A stretch of 64,000 nucleotides of DNA, from contig CAYXAA010000002.1 in NCBI GenBank assembly GCA_964462985.1, positions 124,001 to 188,000 of the forward strand. The letters run 5' to 3'. The notes below the pieces were generated by a model. That model saw only the letters and a list, made by a program, of their open reading frames with translations. It ran no database searches and was not told where the DNA came from. The stretch comes from CAYXAA01 sp964462985. GTDB lineage: Bacteria > Pseudomonadota > Alphaproteobacteria > Rhizobiales > Stappiaceae. Positions 51,279 to 59,912 of this stretch are shown one piece after another; position 1 is the stretch's first letter; each line of letters starts with the position of its first letter. The position numbers were made by a program, and so were the translations under genes.

Positions 51279-51754
51279 CCGCCATCTCCCGCTCGGCTGG
51301 TCTTGCCAGACGACCCGGCAAAAAGACCGCCAGCCGCGAGCCCAGACGCCATTGCCGCAAGTGCGAGCGTCACCGACCGCGGCTTCAGCGCCAACTCCCA
51401 GCCCGGCCGCAAACGTCGCGGCACGAGCCCGTAGTCGACCACGCCGGCCACAATCGAGGTCATAACGGCCTTACCGATGATGGCGCGCGGCGAATGCGGG
51501 GATCGGGATGGAGAGAGGCAGGCAAATACTGCGCCCCAGAAGTAAGCGGAAGCGATATTGATGACAAAACCCGGAAGCGTCCGCCGCGCATCGAAGCCTT
51601 CGGCAGGTGCGTCGGTGCCGTAAATGACATGGCTGGTTGCATTGATCGGCCTAAGGCCCGAGTGGCCCTCGAGCCGGGACAAAAACGCGACCGCAGCAAG
51701 GGAGGCAACCGCCGCTCCAGTGCCGGCGTAGAGTGCTGTTCGCGAAGAAATCAT
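51275..51754 (-). CDS. Hypothetical small membrane protein
   Basis: A 159-residue protein with two to four hydrophobic segments (TALYAGTGAAVASLAAVAFLS, GFVINIASAYFWGAVFACLS, SVTLALAAMASGLAAGGLFAG). Not recognised. The motif ARRTLPGFVINIASAYFWGAVFACL and KAVMTSIVAGVVDYGLVPRRLRPGWEL look conserved-domain-like. Two ATGs are possible; I use the inner one because ACGAGG lies six bases before it, with position 51778 as the alternative. It is the first gene of the four-gene overlapping leftward unit. Confidence 0.7.
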   Translation of the reverse strand: MISSRTALYAGTGAAVASLAAVAFLSRLEGHSGLRPINATSHVIYGTDAPAEGFDARRTLPGFVINIASAYFWGAVFACLSPSRSPHSPRAIIGKAVMTSIVAGVVDYGLVPRRLRPGWELALKPRSVTLALAAMASGLAAGGLFAGSSGKTSRAGDGG

Positions 51755-51937
51755 GTTGTGCCTCGTTCTTCGGGCCATGCTGCCTCAAAACACAAGCGTC
51801 CTTGATGAGACCAACCGGATCGCATACCACGACGTTCCACTTTGACGCGGATCCATTTCATCTCTGAGTACGCTTCACGAAACGCCCGACCCGAGTGGAG
51901 CCTGACGATCGGCTGTTGCTCCGGCGAGAGCTGGCGC

Positions 51938-52816
51938 TTACCAATTGGTCTTATCGGCGCGAGCCCCCTGGCCGCTCTCGTCCTGATGGGGCGCAACGCT
52001 CTTCTTCAGCCTTGCGAGGAAGCTTCCCGTCGCCTCCTCGGCATCTTGCCCGCCGTCTCCGGTCAGCATGGTGATGCCCCAATGGGCTAGGACGGCTTCT
52101 TCGACCGGATTGTAGCGCGGCATGAAGACATAGGAGCGCGGGCGGTCCTTTTCGTATCCGGATCGGCTCCATGTCTGCCAAAGCCGATGCAGCAGCAGCC
52201 TGATGTTCAGGTCCGACAGGCTGTAGCCGATGAACAGAATTGTCTTGCCCATCGCGTCGGACCTGAACTTCACGTCGAGCGGTGAATCAAAGGCGAGGCG
52301 ATCGAAGTAGTCCGTCTCGGTCAACACCAAAGAGGCATCATCATCAAAATCGCCGTGGAACTTCACGATTTGGGTTACGCCGGCGGGCGCCTGTGCGATG
52401 TCTCGTGCGTTCGCGATCTTTGCGTAGCGCTTGTCGTAAATATCATAGGCGGCTTCGAGATTACGATCGTAGTTCGTCGTGTAGATGATCGGGAAGTCGA
52501 GATCGACGATAAGCCGGTGAAGCGCCGACTTCTTCACTTGCTCCGCGGATACGATCCAGTTGCGATCCATCCAGCTTCTCAGCGGACCGAGGCTTCCGGT
52601 CTTGAGCTGGTAGTATTCGGCCAATGTCTGGTAGCTGCCTTGCGGACGTTCGAGCAAGGCTTGGTCGACACCTAGTTCCTTCTCCATGTGAGCAATCAGC
52701 TTTTCCCAGGAGGGCAGGCCCACGCTCATCGAGACGCCGGCACCAACGAACAAGATCGCCCGACCTTCACGCACGGAAAGCGCAAGATTCTCGAATTCTT
52801 CGACATGCTTCGACAT
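51938..52816 (-). CDS. SIR2-family (SIR2_2-like) NAD-binding protein
   Basis: A 292-residue protein dominated by a SIR2 domain. The NAD motif is ILFVGAGVSMSVGLPSW (Gly25-Ala26-Gly27). TTNYDRNLEAAY has Asn115 and Asp117, VKFHGDF carries the catalytic His154, and FIGYSLSDLNIRLLLHRLW closes the pocket. No zinc-finger cysteines are present, so it is not a typical deacetylase but the type often found in NAD-depleting anti-phage proteins. There is no second domain and no obvious partner gene. It could be a single-gene defence protein or a housekeeping relative; the sequence does not decide. Confidence 0.85.
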   Translation of the reverse strand: MSKHVEEFENLALSVREGRAILFVGAGVSMSVGLPSWEKLIAHMEKELGVDQALLERPQGSYQTLAEYYQLKTGSLGPLRSWMDRNWIVSAEQVKKSALHRLIVDLDFPIIYTTNYDRNLEAAYDIYDKRYAKIANARDIAQAPAGVTQIVKFHGDFDDDASLVLTETDYFDRLAFDSPLDVKFRSDAMGKTILFIGYSLSDLNIRLLLHRLWQTWSRSGYEKDRPRSYVFMPRYNPVEEAVLAHWGITMLTGDGGQDAEEATGSFLARLKKSVAPHQDESGQGARADKTNW

Positions 52817-52978
52817 GCTGAACCCGGACGATGGAGGCAGATCCTGCCTAACGGGTTCCGCACCGGGACGTTCCCGTTTCCCGCCCGAGAGTTCCGACCG
52901 CCTGGGGCGTCACGGCCACGCTGACATCGCGGCGTCACCCGGGCAGTCTCCAGAGCCGGGCCATGCGCCGAGACTGCC

Positions 52979-53839
52979 TTATGCCTCGGCCTTCCGCCAA
53001 AGCACTGGAAACAACGGGTGCTCCATCGGGGCACCAGCCGGAAGCTCTTTCTCCAGCCCGGGGAAACCTGGAGAGGTTTTCCATTTCCGGGGTGCGTGAC
53101 GGATATCGTCACCGAGAAAGCGCACCGAGAGGACTCGCCGACGACCGTTGCCGACTCCGCCGGCCGCGTGGAGGGTCAGCATGTGAAAGAACACTGCGTC
53201 GCCCGGATCGAGTTGCCAGCCGATGATGTTGTAAGCGCCCCGGTCAGCCTCGATATCGGGCAGGTCCGCAAGCATACCCTCGGGGAACCATTTCGCCTCG
53301 TTGGACATGAAGGAACGCGGCATGAGCCACGGCCCCCTGTGTGTGCCTGCAACGAACTCGAGCGTGGCCGAACGTGCAACCGGATCCATTGGGGCCCACA
53401 TACTGCAGTTCTGAAATCCTTCAATATTGTAGTAGGGCTGGTCCTGGTGCCACGGAGTCTTCTGCTTTGTGTTCGGCTCCTTTACCAGAAGATGGTCATG
53501 ATAGAGCCTGACCGTTTTACACTCCATCAGCAGACCAGCCGCTGCGGCCGCGGCGGAGGTGAAGATGAAGTCGCGGTAGAGTCGATTGGATTTCCAGTTA
53601 CAGAAATCTTCAATGAAATAGCCCGGGTCGTCCGGACGGCTCGCAACATTGGCGCGTTCGCTCGGCGCGGCCATGTTTTCCGCAATGCCTTGCCTGCAGA
53701 GGTCAACGTCCTCCTTCGTGAGGATACCCCTCAGGCAGACGGCACCGTCGCGACGAAATGCTTCAATTTCTGCGGCGCCGACAATTTCCCTTGCGCGCTC
53801 GACTGCTCGCCTACGGGCGTTCCTCACTGATTTCTGCAC
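52979..53839 (-). CDS. Phytanoyl-CoA dioxygenase (PhyH) family protein
   Basis: A 286-residue Fe(II)/2-oxoglutarate-dependent oxygenase. The His-x-Asp iron ligands are in TPWHQDQPYYNIEGFQNC (about residue 135), and the distal His is in DAVFFHMLTLHAAGGVGNGRRRVLSVRFLGDD, with the 2-oxoglutarate-binding Arg following. The N-terminal FRRDGAVCLRGILTKEDVDLCRQGI is typical. It starts with GTG after GGAG. It is divergent from a LysR gene, suggesting it is a regulated catabolic or biosynthetic hydroxylase. The substrate is unknown. Confidence 0.9.
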   Translation of the reverse strand: MQKSVRNARRRAVERAREIVGAAEIEAFRRDGAVCLRGILTKEDVDLCRQGIAENMAAPSERANVASRPDDPGYFIEDFCNWKSNRLYRDFIFTSAAAAAAGLLMECKTVRLYHDHLLVKEPNTKQKTPWHQDQPYYNIEGFQNCSMWAPMDPVARSATLEFVAGTHRGPWLMPRSFMSNEAKWFPEGMLADLPDIEADRGAYNIIGWQLDPGDAVFFHMLTLHAAGGVGNGRRRVLSVRFLGDDIRHAPRKWKTSPGFPGLEKELPAGAPMEHPLFPVLWRKAEA

Positions 53840-53903
53840 GAATATTCTCCGAAAGATGACATTGGAACGCCCCCATGCTAGGCGAGCCGAGCCATAGAGA
53901 GAA

Positions 53904-53919
53904 ATTGAATACTTCTAAT
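53904..53919. promoter_or_regulatory. Possible LysR-type ATT-N10-AAT site
   Basis: ATT and AAT separated by ten bases, containing the T-N11-A core, lie in the short AT-rich gap between the PhyH gene and the LysR gene. The position suits autoregulation, but the motif is short and common. Confidence 0.3.
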
Positions 53920-53931
53920 TGAGATAAGGCC

Positions 53932-54849
53932 ATGCCTATACCGTTCACGCTTCGCCAACTTGAATATTTCTTGGCAGTCGCAGAGTTCGGCAGTGTCACC
54001 GCGGCGGCCTCGCATTGCAATGTCTCTCAGCCGTCCGTCTCGGCAGCGATATCCGACCTAGAGGCAACGCTCGGCCGCGTTGTGTTTCGCCGGCAAGCCG
54101 GACATAAGCTAACTATTACACCTGCAGGGCGTCGACTTTTGAAACAGGCTCGGGCAACGCTGGCGGCTGCCACGCAGATCACCGCTCGGGGGCAGAACGC
54201 CCATTTGGAGGACGTACTCTCCATCGCCTGTTTCCGCGATCTTGGCTCGATTTATCTGCCGAAGCTTTTGACATCATTTGCCAAGCGGTATCCCGGCCTT
54301 GGCTACCGGCTTTCGGAAGGCGATCTTGCCGACGTGCGTTCCAAGATCCTTGATGGCCGCTGCGAGCTCGCAATTACCTACAACATGGACCTGCGCAAGC
54401 ACGGCATTGCACACTGCGCCATTGACCGCTTGCTTCCGCATGCCCTGCTTGCTCAGCATCACCCGAAAGCAATGGCTCGGTATATTGATCTTGCGGAGAT
54501 TGCGGGCGAGCGCATCATTATCGAGGACTTTCCCGTTACCCGCGACTACTTCATCGAAATATTCAAGCGGCGCGGTCTGGAACTGCCCTCGATACAGCTG
54601 GCTCCAAGCTTCGAGATGCAGCGGGGGCTCGTTGCGAATGGCTGGGGGGTGGGCCTGTCCTGCGTGCGCCCCGAGCCAAACGTGAGCTATGACGGCACGC
54701 CCCTAGTTTGCCTACCGCTCTCAAGTGCGGAGCCGGCTCAGGAAGTCGTAATCGCACACCTCGGTGAAAGCACACTCTCTCCAACCGCTCGCAGCTTTCT
54801 GAAGTCCGCGAGTCAATCGACCCGAGGCATGCGTTCTCGACCCGACTGA
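53932..54849 (+). CDS. LysR family regulator
   Basis: A 305-residue LysR protein. The HTH lies in FTLRQLEYFLAVAEFGSVTAAASHCNVSQPSVSAAISDLEATLGRVVFRRQAGHKLTITPAG (about residues 4-65), with effector domain after. It is followed by the amino-acid ABC genes 150 bases downstream in the same direction and is divergent from the PhyH gene, so it could control either. Confidence 0.93.
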   Translation: MPIPFTLRQLEYFLAVAEFGSVTAAASHCNVSQPSVSAAISDLEATLGRVVFRRQAGHKLTITPAGRRLLKQARATLAAATQITARGQNAHLEDVLSIACFRDLGSIYLPKLLTSFAKRYPGLGYRLSEGDLADVRSKILDGRCELAITYNMDLRKHGIAHCAIDRLLPHALLAQHHPKAMARYIDLAEIAGERIIIEDFPVTRDYFIEIFKRRGLELPSIQLAPSFEMQRGLVANGWGVGLSCVRPEPNVSYDGTPLVCLPLSSAEPAQEVVIAHLGESTLSPTARSFLKSASQSTRGMRSRPD

Positions 54850-55002
54850 CGCAAAAACTATAACCTTATGGAATAGAATGCACTGATAATAATATTGGAC
54901 GTAGTTGGTTCCGGCTGGACAGAATGCAGGCGACGGTGGAGTGGCATGTACCCGCTTCAACCTTCCAGATCCGTCACAAGCAAAGACAAGGTGGGGAACT
55001 TC

Positions 55003-55899
55003 ATGTTGAAAGACACCGCGTTGCAAATGTTAGCTGCCGTTGCCACTGTCGTCGTAATGGCAAATTTTTCGGCGCACGCGCAGAACTACGATACGTCGAG
55101 CGTAAAGGTCGATCCGGAACTTGCGGACCGTCTGCCGGAGAAGATAAAATCGGCAGGGGTTCTGACAATCGGCTCCGACACGGCTTATGCACCATGGGAG
55201 TACTTGAGCGAAACGGACGGCCAGACTCCAGAGGGAATTGATGTCGACATCGCAAAGGCGATTGGCAATCGTCTGGGCGTAAAGATCGATTTTCAAACGT
55301 CCGCCTTCGAAGCGATCCTCCCTGCTCTGGGCACGAAATACGATATCGGCGTCTCGGCCTTCTCCATCACCAACGAACGCATGAAGGCCGTGAACTTCGT
55401 CAAATATACGGAAACGGGAAGCCTGTGGGCCGTGAAGGCTGGCAATCCGACCGGGTTCGACCCCACCGACATTTGCGGACGCAAGATCGCCATTATGTCC
55501 GGTACCTACCACGAGAGATCGGTCACGGCTTTGAACGAGGAGTGCAAGGCCGCCGGTAAGGCCGAGGCCGAGCTCGTGCCGTTCAAGACGCTGCCTGAAG
55601 CCTTAACTCGCGTAGCGGCCGGAGGAGCCGAGGCCATCGTATCCGGTGAGGCTGGTCTTGCTTACGCGACCATGCAGACAGGTCAGTTCGAGACGCTGGT
55701 ACCCACAACCGGCGATCTAGGCAAACGCGGACCGAATGGCATCGCCGTCGCAAAGGCCGACATGGCACTGACGGAGTTGATACGCGACACGATCAATTCG
55801 CTCATCGCGGATGGCACGTACAAGGCGATTCTCGACGCGTGGGGCGTCGGCTCAACCATGATCGATGAGGCCACGATCAACCCCGACGTGAAAATCTGA
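55003..55899 (+). CDS. Polar amino-acid-type ABC solute-binding protein (SBP family 3)
   Basis: A 298-residue periplasmic protein. The ATG with AGGTGGGG upstream gives a proper signal peptide ending near SAHAQ. Family motifs: AGVLTIGSDTAYAPWEYLSETDGQTPEGIDVDIAKAIGNRLGVKIDFQTSAFEAILPALGTKYDIGVSAFSITNERMKAVNFVKY. These residues bind the alpha-amino and carboxyl groups of the ligand. First gene of an ABC trio whose neighbours are a C-S lyase, an M20 peptidase and an aspartase. Confidence 0.95.
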   Translation: MLKDTALQMLAAVATVVVMANFSAHAQNYDTSSVKVDPELADRLPEKIKSAGVLTIGSDTAYAPWEYLSETDGQTPEGIDVDIAKAIGNRLGVKIDFQTSAFEAILPALGTKYDIGVSAFSITNERMKAVNFVKYTETGSLWAVKAGNPTGFDPTDICGRKIAIMSGTYHERSVTALNEECKAAGKAEAELVPFKTLPEALTRVAAGGAEAIVSGEAGLAYATMQTGQFETLVPTTGDLGKRGPNGIAVAKADMALTELIRDTINSLIADGTYKAILDAWGVGSTMIDEATINPDVKI

Positions 55900-55902
55900 G
55901 CT

Positions 55903-56814
55903 ATGACCATCAGTGCCGAGCGAATGGGGGCCGAGGCCGCTTCGGCCCCCGCAGAAAAATCGGGGCCGGCGTACAACGTCGTGGTCCCCAGGCGCCATCC
56001 CGGTCGCTGGCTGGCGGTAGCGGTGCTGGCGATACTGGTTCTGCAGATTTCTCAGGCAATTGTTGCCAATCCCAATTTCCACTGGGACATTTACCTGACC
56101 TACCTGTTTGCGCCGCAGGTCCTGCGGGGCGTTGGCTGGACGCTGCTGCTTACCGTGATCTCAATGGCAGTGGCAATCGTCGTCGCGGCAATGCTCGTGA
56201 TCATGCGTGCCAGCGACAATGGAATCCTTCGGGGGCTCGCCTATGCCTGGGTTTGGTTCTTCCGCGGCACGCCAATCTACACGCAACTGCTTTTTTGGGG
56301 GCTGTTTGCGGTGCTATTCCCGCAGCTCAGCCTTGCCATCCCATTCGGCCCAGAAATCCTGAGCGTGGAGACGAAGTATATCGTCACGCCGGCGGTGGCC
56401 GCCATTTGCGGACTCGGATTCAACGAATCCGCCTACCTGACGGAGATATTCCGGGCAGGCTTCAATTCGATCGACCGCGGGCAAACCGAGGCAGCCCAAG
56501 CCCTCGGAATGCGGCCTGCAAAGATCTGGTGGCGAATCCTAATGCCACAGGCGATGCGCGTGATCATCCCGCCAACGGGCAACGAAACCATCGGCATGCT
56601 CAAGATGACCTCCCTGGTTCTCGCAGTGCCCTTCACCCTCGATCTGACCTTCGCGACCAATTCGATTTCCAACAGGCTGTATCTGCCGATCCCGCTCCTA
56701 ATGGTCGCCGGCACTTGGTACCTGGCTCTCACCACTCTTCTGATGATCGGTCAGCATTATCTTGAGCGCCATTTCGGCAAGGGCGTATCCGTTCATCCGG
56801 CGCGGGGGAAGTAG
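55903..56814 (+). CDS. Polar amino-acid ABC permease
   Basis: A 303-residue permease of the HisM/GlnP type. The first 40 residues are a Pro/Ala-rich cytoplasmic extension. Core helices follow (APQVLRGVGWTLLLTVISMAVAIVVAAMLVIMRAS, AYAWVWFFRGTPIYTQLLFWGLF) and the EAA loop is EAAQALGMRPAKIWWRILMPQAMRVIIPPTGNE. It begins three bases after the binding-protein stop and ends two bases before the ATPase start. One permease gene serves the system, so it is probably a homodimer. Confidence 0.94.
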   Translation: MTISAERMGAEAASAPAEKSGPAYNVVVPRRHPGRWLAVAVLAILVLQISQAIVANPNFHWDIYLTYLFAPQVLRGVGWTLLLTVISMAVAIVVAAMLVIMRASDNGILRGLAYAWVWFFRGTPIYTQLLFWGLFAVLFPQLSLAIPFGPEILSVETKYIVTPAVAAICGLGFNESAYLTEIFRAGFNSIDRGQTEAAQALGMRPAKIWWRILMPQAMRVIIPPTGNETIGMLKMTSLVLAVPFTLDLTFATNSISNRLYLPIPLLMVAGTWYLALTTLLMIGQHYLERHFGKGVSVHPARGK

Positions 56815-56816
56815 CC

Positions 56817-57593
56817 ATGAACGTGAACGTCTCCGAGTACTGCGTGGAAATGCAGAATATTCATAAGTTCTATGGGGCCGTCCACGCGCTTAAAGGCGTC
56901 GACTTGAAGGTGAGGCGGGGCGAAGTCTGCGTCGCCATCGGCCCGTCGGGTTCCGGAAAGTCGACGCTCCTGCGCTGCATCAACCAGTTGGAAAGCATTT
57001 CGGCGGGGCGCGTGTTCGTAAAGGGTGAGTTGCAGGGCTTCATGGAACGGGACGGCCGTTTCCACCCGTTGCCCCCAGGCCGGGTGGCCGCCCAGCGACG
57101 AGCGACTGGTATGGTGTTCCAACGCTTCAACCTGTTCCCGCACATGACCGCCCTTGAGAACGTGATGGAAGGTCCTCTGCACGTCAAAGGCTGGACTCGG
57201 GACCGGGCCCGAACTAAGGCGGCGGAACTCCTCAACCGGGTCGGTCTGGGTGGACTCGAAAGCCGTTATCCTTCTCATCTTTCGGGCGGTCAGCAGCAGC
57301 GCGTTGCGATAGCGCGGGCACTTGCCATGGAACCCGAGGTGATGCTGTTCGACGAGCCGACCTCGGCGCTTGATCCCGAACTGGTCGGCGAGGTCCTCGA
57401 CGTCATCAAGGATCTGGCGCGAAGCGGCATCACCATGATTGTGGTGACGCACGAGATCGGATTCGCACGCGAGGTCGGCAATCATCTCGTCTTCATGGAC
57501 CAGGGACAGATCGTCGAAGAAGGGCAACCGAAGACGATCCTTACCAACCCGAAAAATCCGCGCACGGCCGCGTTTCTCTCGAAGGTGCTGTGA
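56817..57593 (+). CDS. Polar amino-acid ABC ATPase (GlnQ-like)
   Basis: A 258-residue ATPase. Walker A is GPSGSGKSTLLRCIN, the signature LSGGQQQRVAIARAL, and Walker B VMLFDEPTSALDPELVG, followed by VVTHEIGFAREVGNHLVFMDQG, all typical of amino-acid importers. A short insert near residues 65-90 (LQGFMERDGRFHPLPPGRVAAQRR) between Walker A and the Q-loop is slightly longer than in GlnQ. Last gene of the trio, convergent with a second LysR gene. Confidence 0.95.
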   Translation: MNVNVSEYCVEMQNIHKFYGAVHALKGVDLKVRRGEVCVAIGPSGSGKSTLLRCINQLESISAGRVFVKGELQGFMERDGRFHPLPPGRVAAQRRATGMVFQRFNLFPHMTALENVMEGPLHVKGWTRDRARTKAAELLNRVGLGGLESRYPSHLSGGQQQRVAIARALAMEPEVMLFDEPTSALDPELVGEVLDVIKDLARSGITMIVVTHEIGFAREVGNHLVFMDQGQIVEEGQPKTILTNPKNPRTAAFLSKVL

Positions 57594-57684
57594 CGTGGAC
57601 ATCGCAATTGCCGAACGAGGAAACGCCGGTAAAGCAGAGCTTAGCGCCGAAGCGCCGAAGTCGGCGCCGAGGCAGACGGTTTCA

Positions 57685-58560
57685 TCAGATCGCAGCCCGC
57701 AGATCGTCGAGGAACTCCGACAGAATACGAGAGGGAAGCCGGTTGGGCGGCTTGATCAGCAGGGTGCGGAAGTAAAGTGCCGGCTCGAACGGCCGCAATG
57801 TCAAACCGCGGCCCTCATAGGGTTCTGCGGTCAAAGGATCGACGAGACCGACGCCGATGCCCTCAGCCACCATCGCGCAGATTGTCGTCGAATGCGGCGT
57901 CTCGATCACGGTTCGGATCGCGGCGCCGGCCTCATTGAACACATGTTCGGCGTCCCGTCGGGTCGTATCTTCCCGGGCGAGAGCGATAAAGGGATACCCG
58001 ACAAGATCGGTTGGGCGAATGATGTCCAATGTTTCAAGCGGATGTCCCGTCGGTACCGCGACGGCGACAGGAAAGCGTGCAAACTCCCTGACCTCAACGC
58101 CGGTACGATCGATCTCGTCCGCGACGATTCCAAGATCAAACTGCCCGGAAGCGACCAGGTCGCGCACGTTGGAGGACATGCGCGCTTGGAAAGTCACCGC
58201 GACGTTCGGATTACGGGCCATGAACGCGCGCAGGGCACGCGGAAGGACGTTCGTCGACAAGGCCGAAAGACAGGCGATTCTAAGTTCGCCGGAACCATAA
58301 TCACGAATGCGGGCGGCAGCCCCCCTCAGATGGCTCAGGCCGAGAAAAGCCTGTTCAACCTCGCGGAAGAAGAGCTGACCTTCGGGGGTGGGGTGAAGCC
58401 TGCCTTTGATCCGGCGGAACAGATCGAATCCGAGCGAGCGTTCCAGCTCCTGGATCATCTTGCTGACCGCAGGTTGCGATATATGCAGGATTTCGGCCGC
58501 GCGCGCCGTGGTACCGTTGGTCATGACCACTCGGAAGACTTCGATCTGCCTGAGATTCAT
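57685..58560 (-). CDS. LysR family regulator
   Basis: A 291-residue LysR protein of the CysB/GltC-like style. The HTH is MNLRQIEVFRVVMTNGTTARAAEILHISQPAVSKMIQELERSLGFDLFRRIKGRLHPTPEG. An in-frame TTG six codons upstream is possible but the ATG gives the family's usual N-terminus. It is divergent from the C-S lyase gene, with an inverted repeat between them, so it is the best candidate regulator of the lyase-peptidase-aspartase set. Confidence 0.93.
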   Translation of the reverse strand: MNLRQIEVFRVVMTNGTTARAAEILHISQPAVSKMIQELERSLGFDLFRRIKGRLHPTPEGQLFFREVEQAFLGLSHLRGAAARIRDYGSGELRIACLSALSTNVLPRALRAFMARNPNVAVTFQARMSSNVRDLVASGQFDLGIVADEIDRTGVEVREFARFPVAVAVPTGHPLETLDIIRPTDLVGYPFIALAREDTTRRDAEHVFNEAGAAIRTVIETPHSTTICAMVAEGIGVGLVDPLTAEPYEGRGLTLRPFEPALYFRTLLIKPPNRLPSRILSEFLDDLRAAI

Positions 58561-58605
58561 CCGATTTGCCGCCCTCAATTATTAACGTCGGCAATTAGAT
58601 ATACA

Positions 58606-58624
58606 GAAGACGAGCAAAGTCTTC
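58606..58624. promoter_or_regulatory. Inverted repeat between LysR and C-S lyase genes
   Basis: GAAGAC and GTCTTC are perfectly complementary with seven bases between. They lie about 45 bases before the lyase start and the same distance from the LysR start. A regulator site or leader hairpin is possible. Confidence 0.4.
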
Positions 58625-58670
58625 GACCGAAACCCTTACCGCGTTCGCAGTCCCTCGGAAAGGCGCTCTC

Positions 58671-59879
58671 ATGAACGATCTCACCCAATGCGTTCTCACA
58701 CCGGAAGTGCCGACCGACGGTTTTGCATCCCTCAGCGTGGGTGTACACCGCGCTTCGACCATCGTGTTCGAAAATGCGGCTGCCTATGCTTCCCGCGGAG
58801 AACGCGGCTACCAGGGTTATTCCTACGGGCTTTACGGCACACCCACCACCCGAACGCTCGAAGCGAAGATCACCGGCTTGGAATGCGGCGTCTGGAGTGT
58901 GCTCACCCCGTCGGGCCAGGCGGCGAATGCCCTTGCCGTACTACCCTTTCTGACTGCGGGTGACCATATTCTGATTGCCGACACCGCCTATCCGCCGATG
59001 CGAGACCTTGCGGAGTCCGATCTCCGCCGATTGGGCGTGGACGCGGAGTTCTTCAATCCGCTTTCTCCCGATGATGTCGCCGCGAAAATGCGGGCCAGGA
59101 CGCGCATCGTCTGGTGCGAGAGCCCCGGCTCGACGACGATGGAAATTCTCGACCTGCCGAAAATCGCGGCGATTGCTCATGCGAAAGGAGCGCTGGTCGG
59201 TTTTGACAACACATGGGCAACGCCGCTGAACTTTAAACCGCTCAAGCACGGCGCCGATATCGTCACGGAAGCTCTGACCAAGTTCGTCTCCGGCCATTCC
59301 GACGTACTGATGGGCTCCATCTCGGTAAAAGATGCCGCGCTCATCGGGCCTATTCGTTCGCTGATCGGGCGAATGGGCATCGGCGTCTCACCGGAAGATG
59401 CCTCGCTGGTCCTACGCGGCTTCGAAACGCTCGGCGTGCGCCTCCGGCACTCCGAGAAAGTTGCCCTCGATTTCGCCCGCAGGCTTGAAAGCCATCCTCT
59501 CGTCGAACGTGTGCTGCATCCGGCGCTGGAGACGTGTCCGGGTCATCAAATCTGGAAAAGAGACTTCTCCGGCTCGAGCGGCGTCTTCAGCATTGTCTTC
59601 AAGGACGTGGTGTCCGGGTTCGTGTCTACTGCCTTGGACACGTTGAACGTCTTTGCTATCGGCGCGTCCTGGGGAGGGACGCGGAGCCTTGCGGCGCCGA
59701 TGTCCATCGACGGCTTCCGCAGCGCGACATCGTGGGCGGGGCCGGATGTCATTCTGCGCCTCAGCATAGGCCTCGAGGATGAAAGGGAATTATGGGCGGA
59801 CCTCGAAAGACTTCTTTCGGCGCTCGAAAGTCAGAGCACGTCAATTGAGACATCCCGCAAGACCGCACATCGCGGCTGA
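58671..59879 (+). CDS. PLP-dependent C-S lyase, cystathionine beta-lyase type
   Basis: A 402-residue enzyme of the Cys/Met-metabolism PLP family. The PLP-binding Lys is residue 204 (TEALTKFVSGHSDV). Other motifs are YGLYGTPTTRTLEAKITGLECG at the N-terminus, LTPSGQAANALAVL, the phosphate-binding region and SWGGTRSLAAPMS near the substrate carboxylate site. It would cleave cystathionine or another cysteine S-conjugate to a thiol, pyruvate and ammonia. Its location beside an amino-acid importer and an M20 peptidase, rather than methionine genes, suggests catabolism. Confidence 0.92.
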   Translation: MNDLTQCVLTPEVPTDGFASLSVGVHRASTIVFENAAAYASRGERGYQGYSYGLYGTPTTRTLEAKITGLECGVWSVLTPSGQAANALAVLPFLTAGDHILIADTAYPPMRDLAESDLRRLGVDAEFFNPLSPDDVAAKMRARTRIVWCESPGSTTMEILDLPKIAAIAHAKGALVGFDNTWATPLNFKPLKHGADIVTEALTKFVSGHSDVLMGSISVKDAALIGPIRSLIGRMGIGVSPEDASLVLRGFETLGVRLRHSEKVALDFARRLESHPLVERVLHPALETCPGHQIWKRDFSGSSGVFSIVFKDVVSGFVSTALDTLNVFAIGASWGGTRSLAAPMSIDGFRSATSWAGPDVILRLSIGLEDERELWADLERLLSALESQSTSIETSRKTAHRG

Positions 59880-59912
59880 CGGCTTCATCAATGATGCAAT
59901 CAGGGTGACGGC

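Noticed and set aside
57595..58674. Plus-strand 359-residue open frame opposite a LysR gene
   Set aside because: The minus-strand frame encodes a complete LysR protein with a normal HTH. The plus-strand translation is a low-quality antisense shadow.
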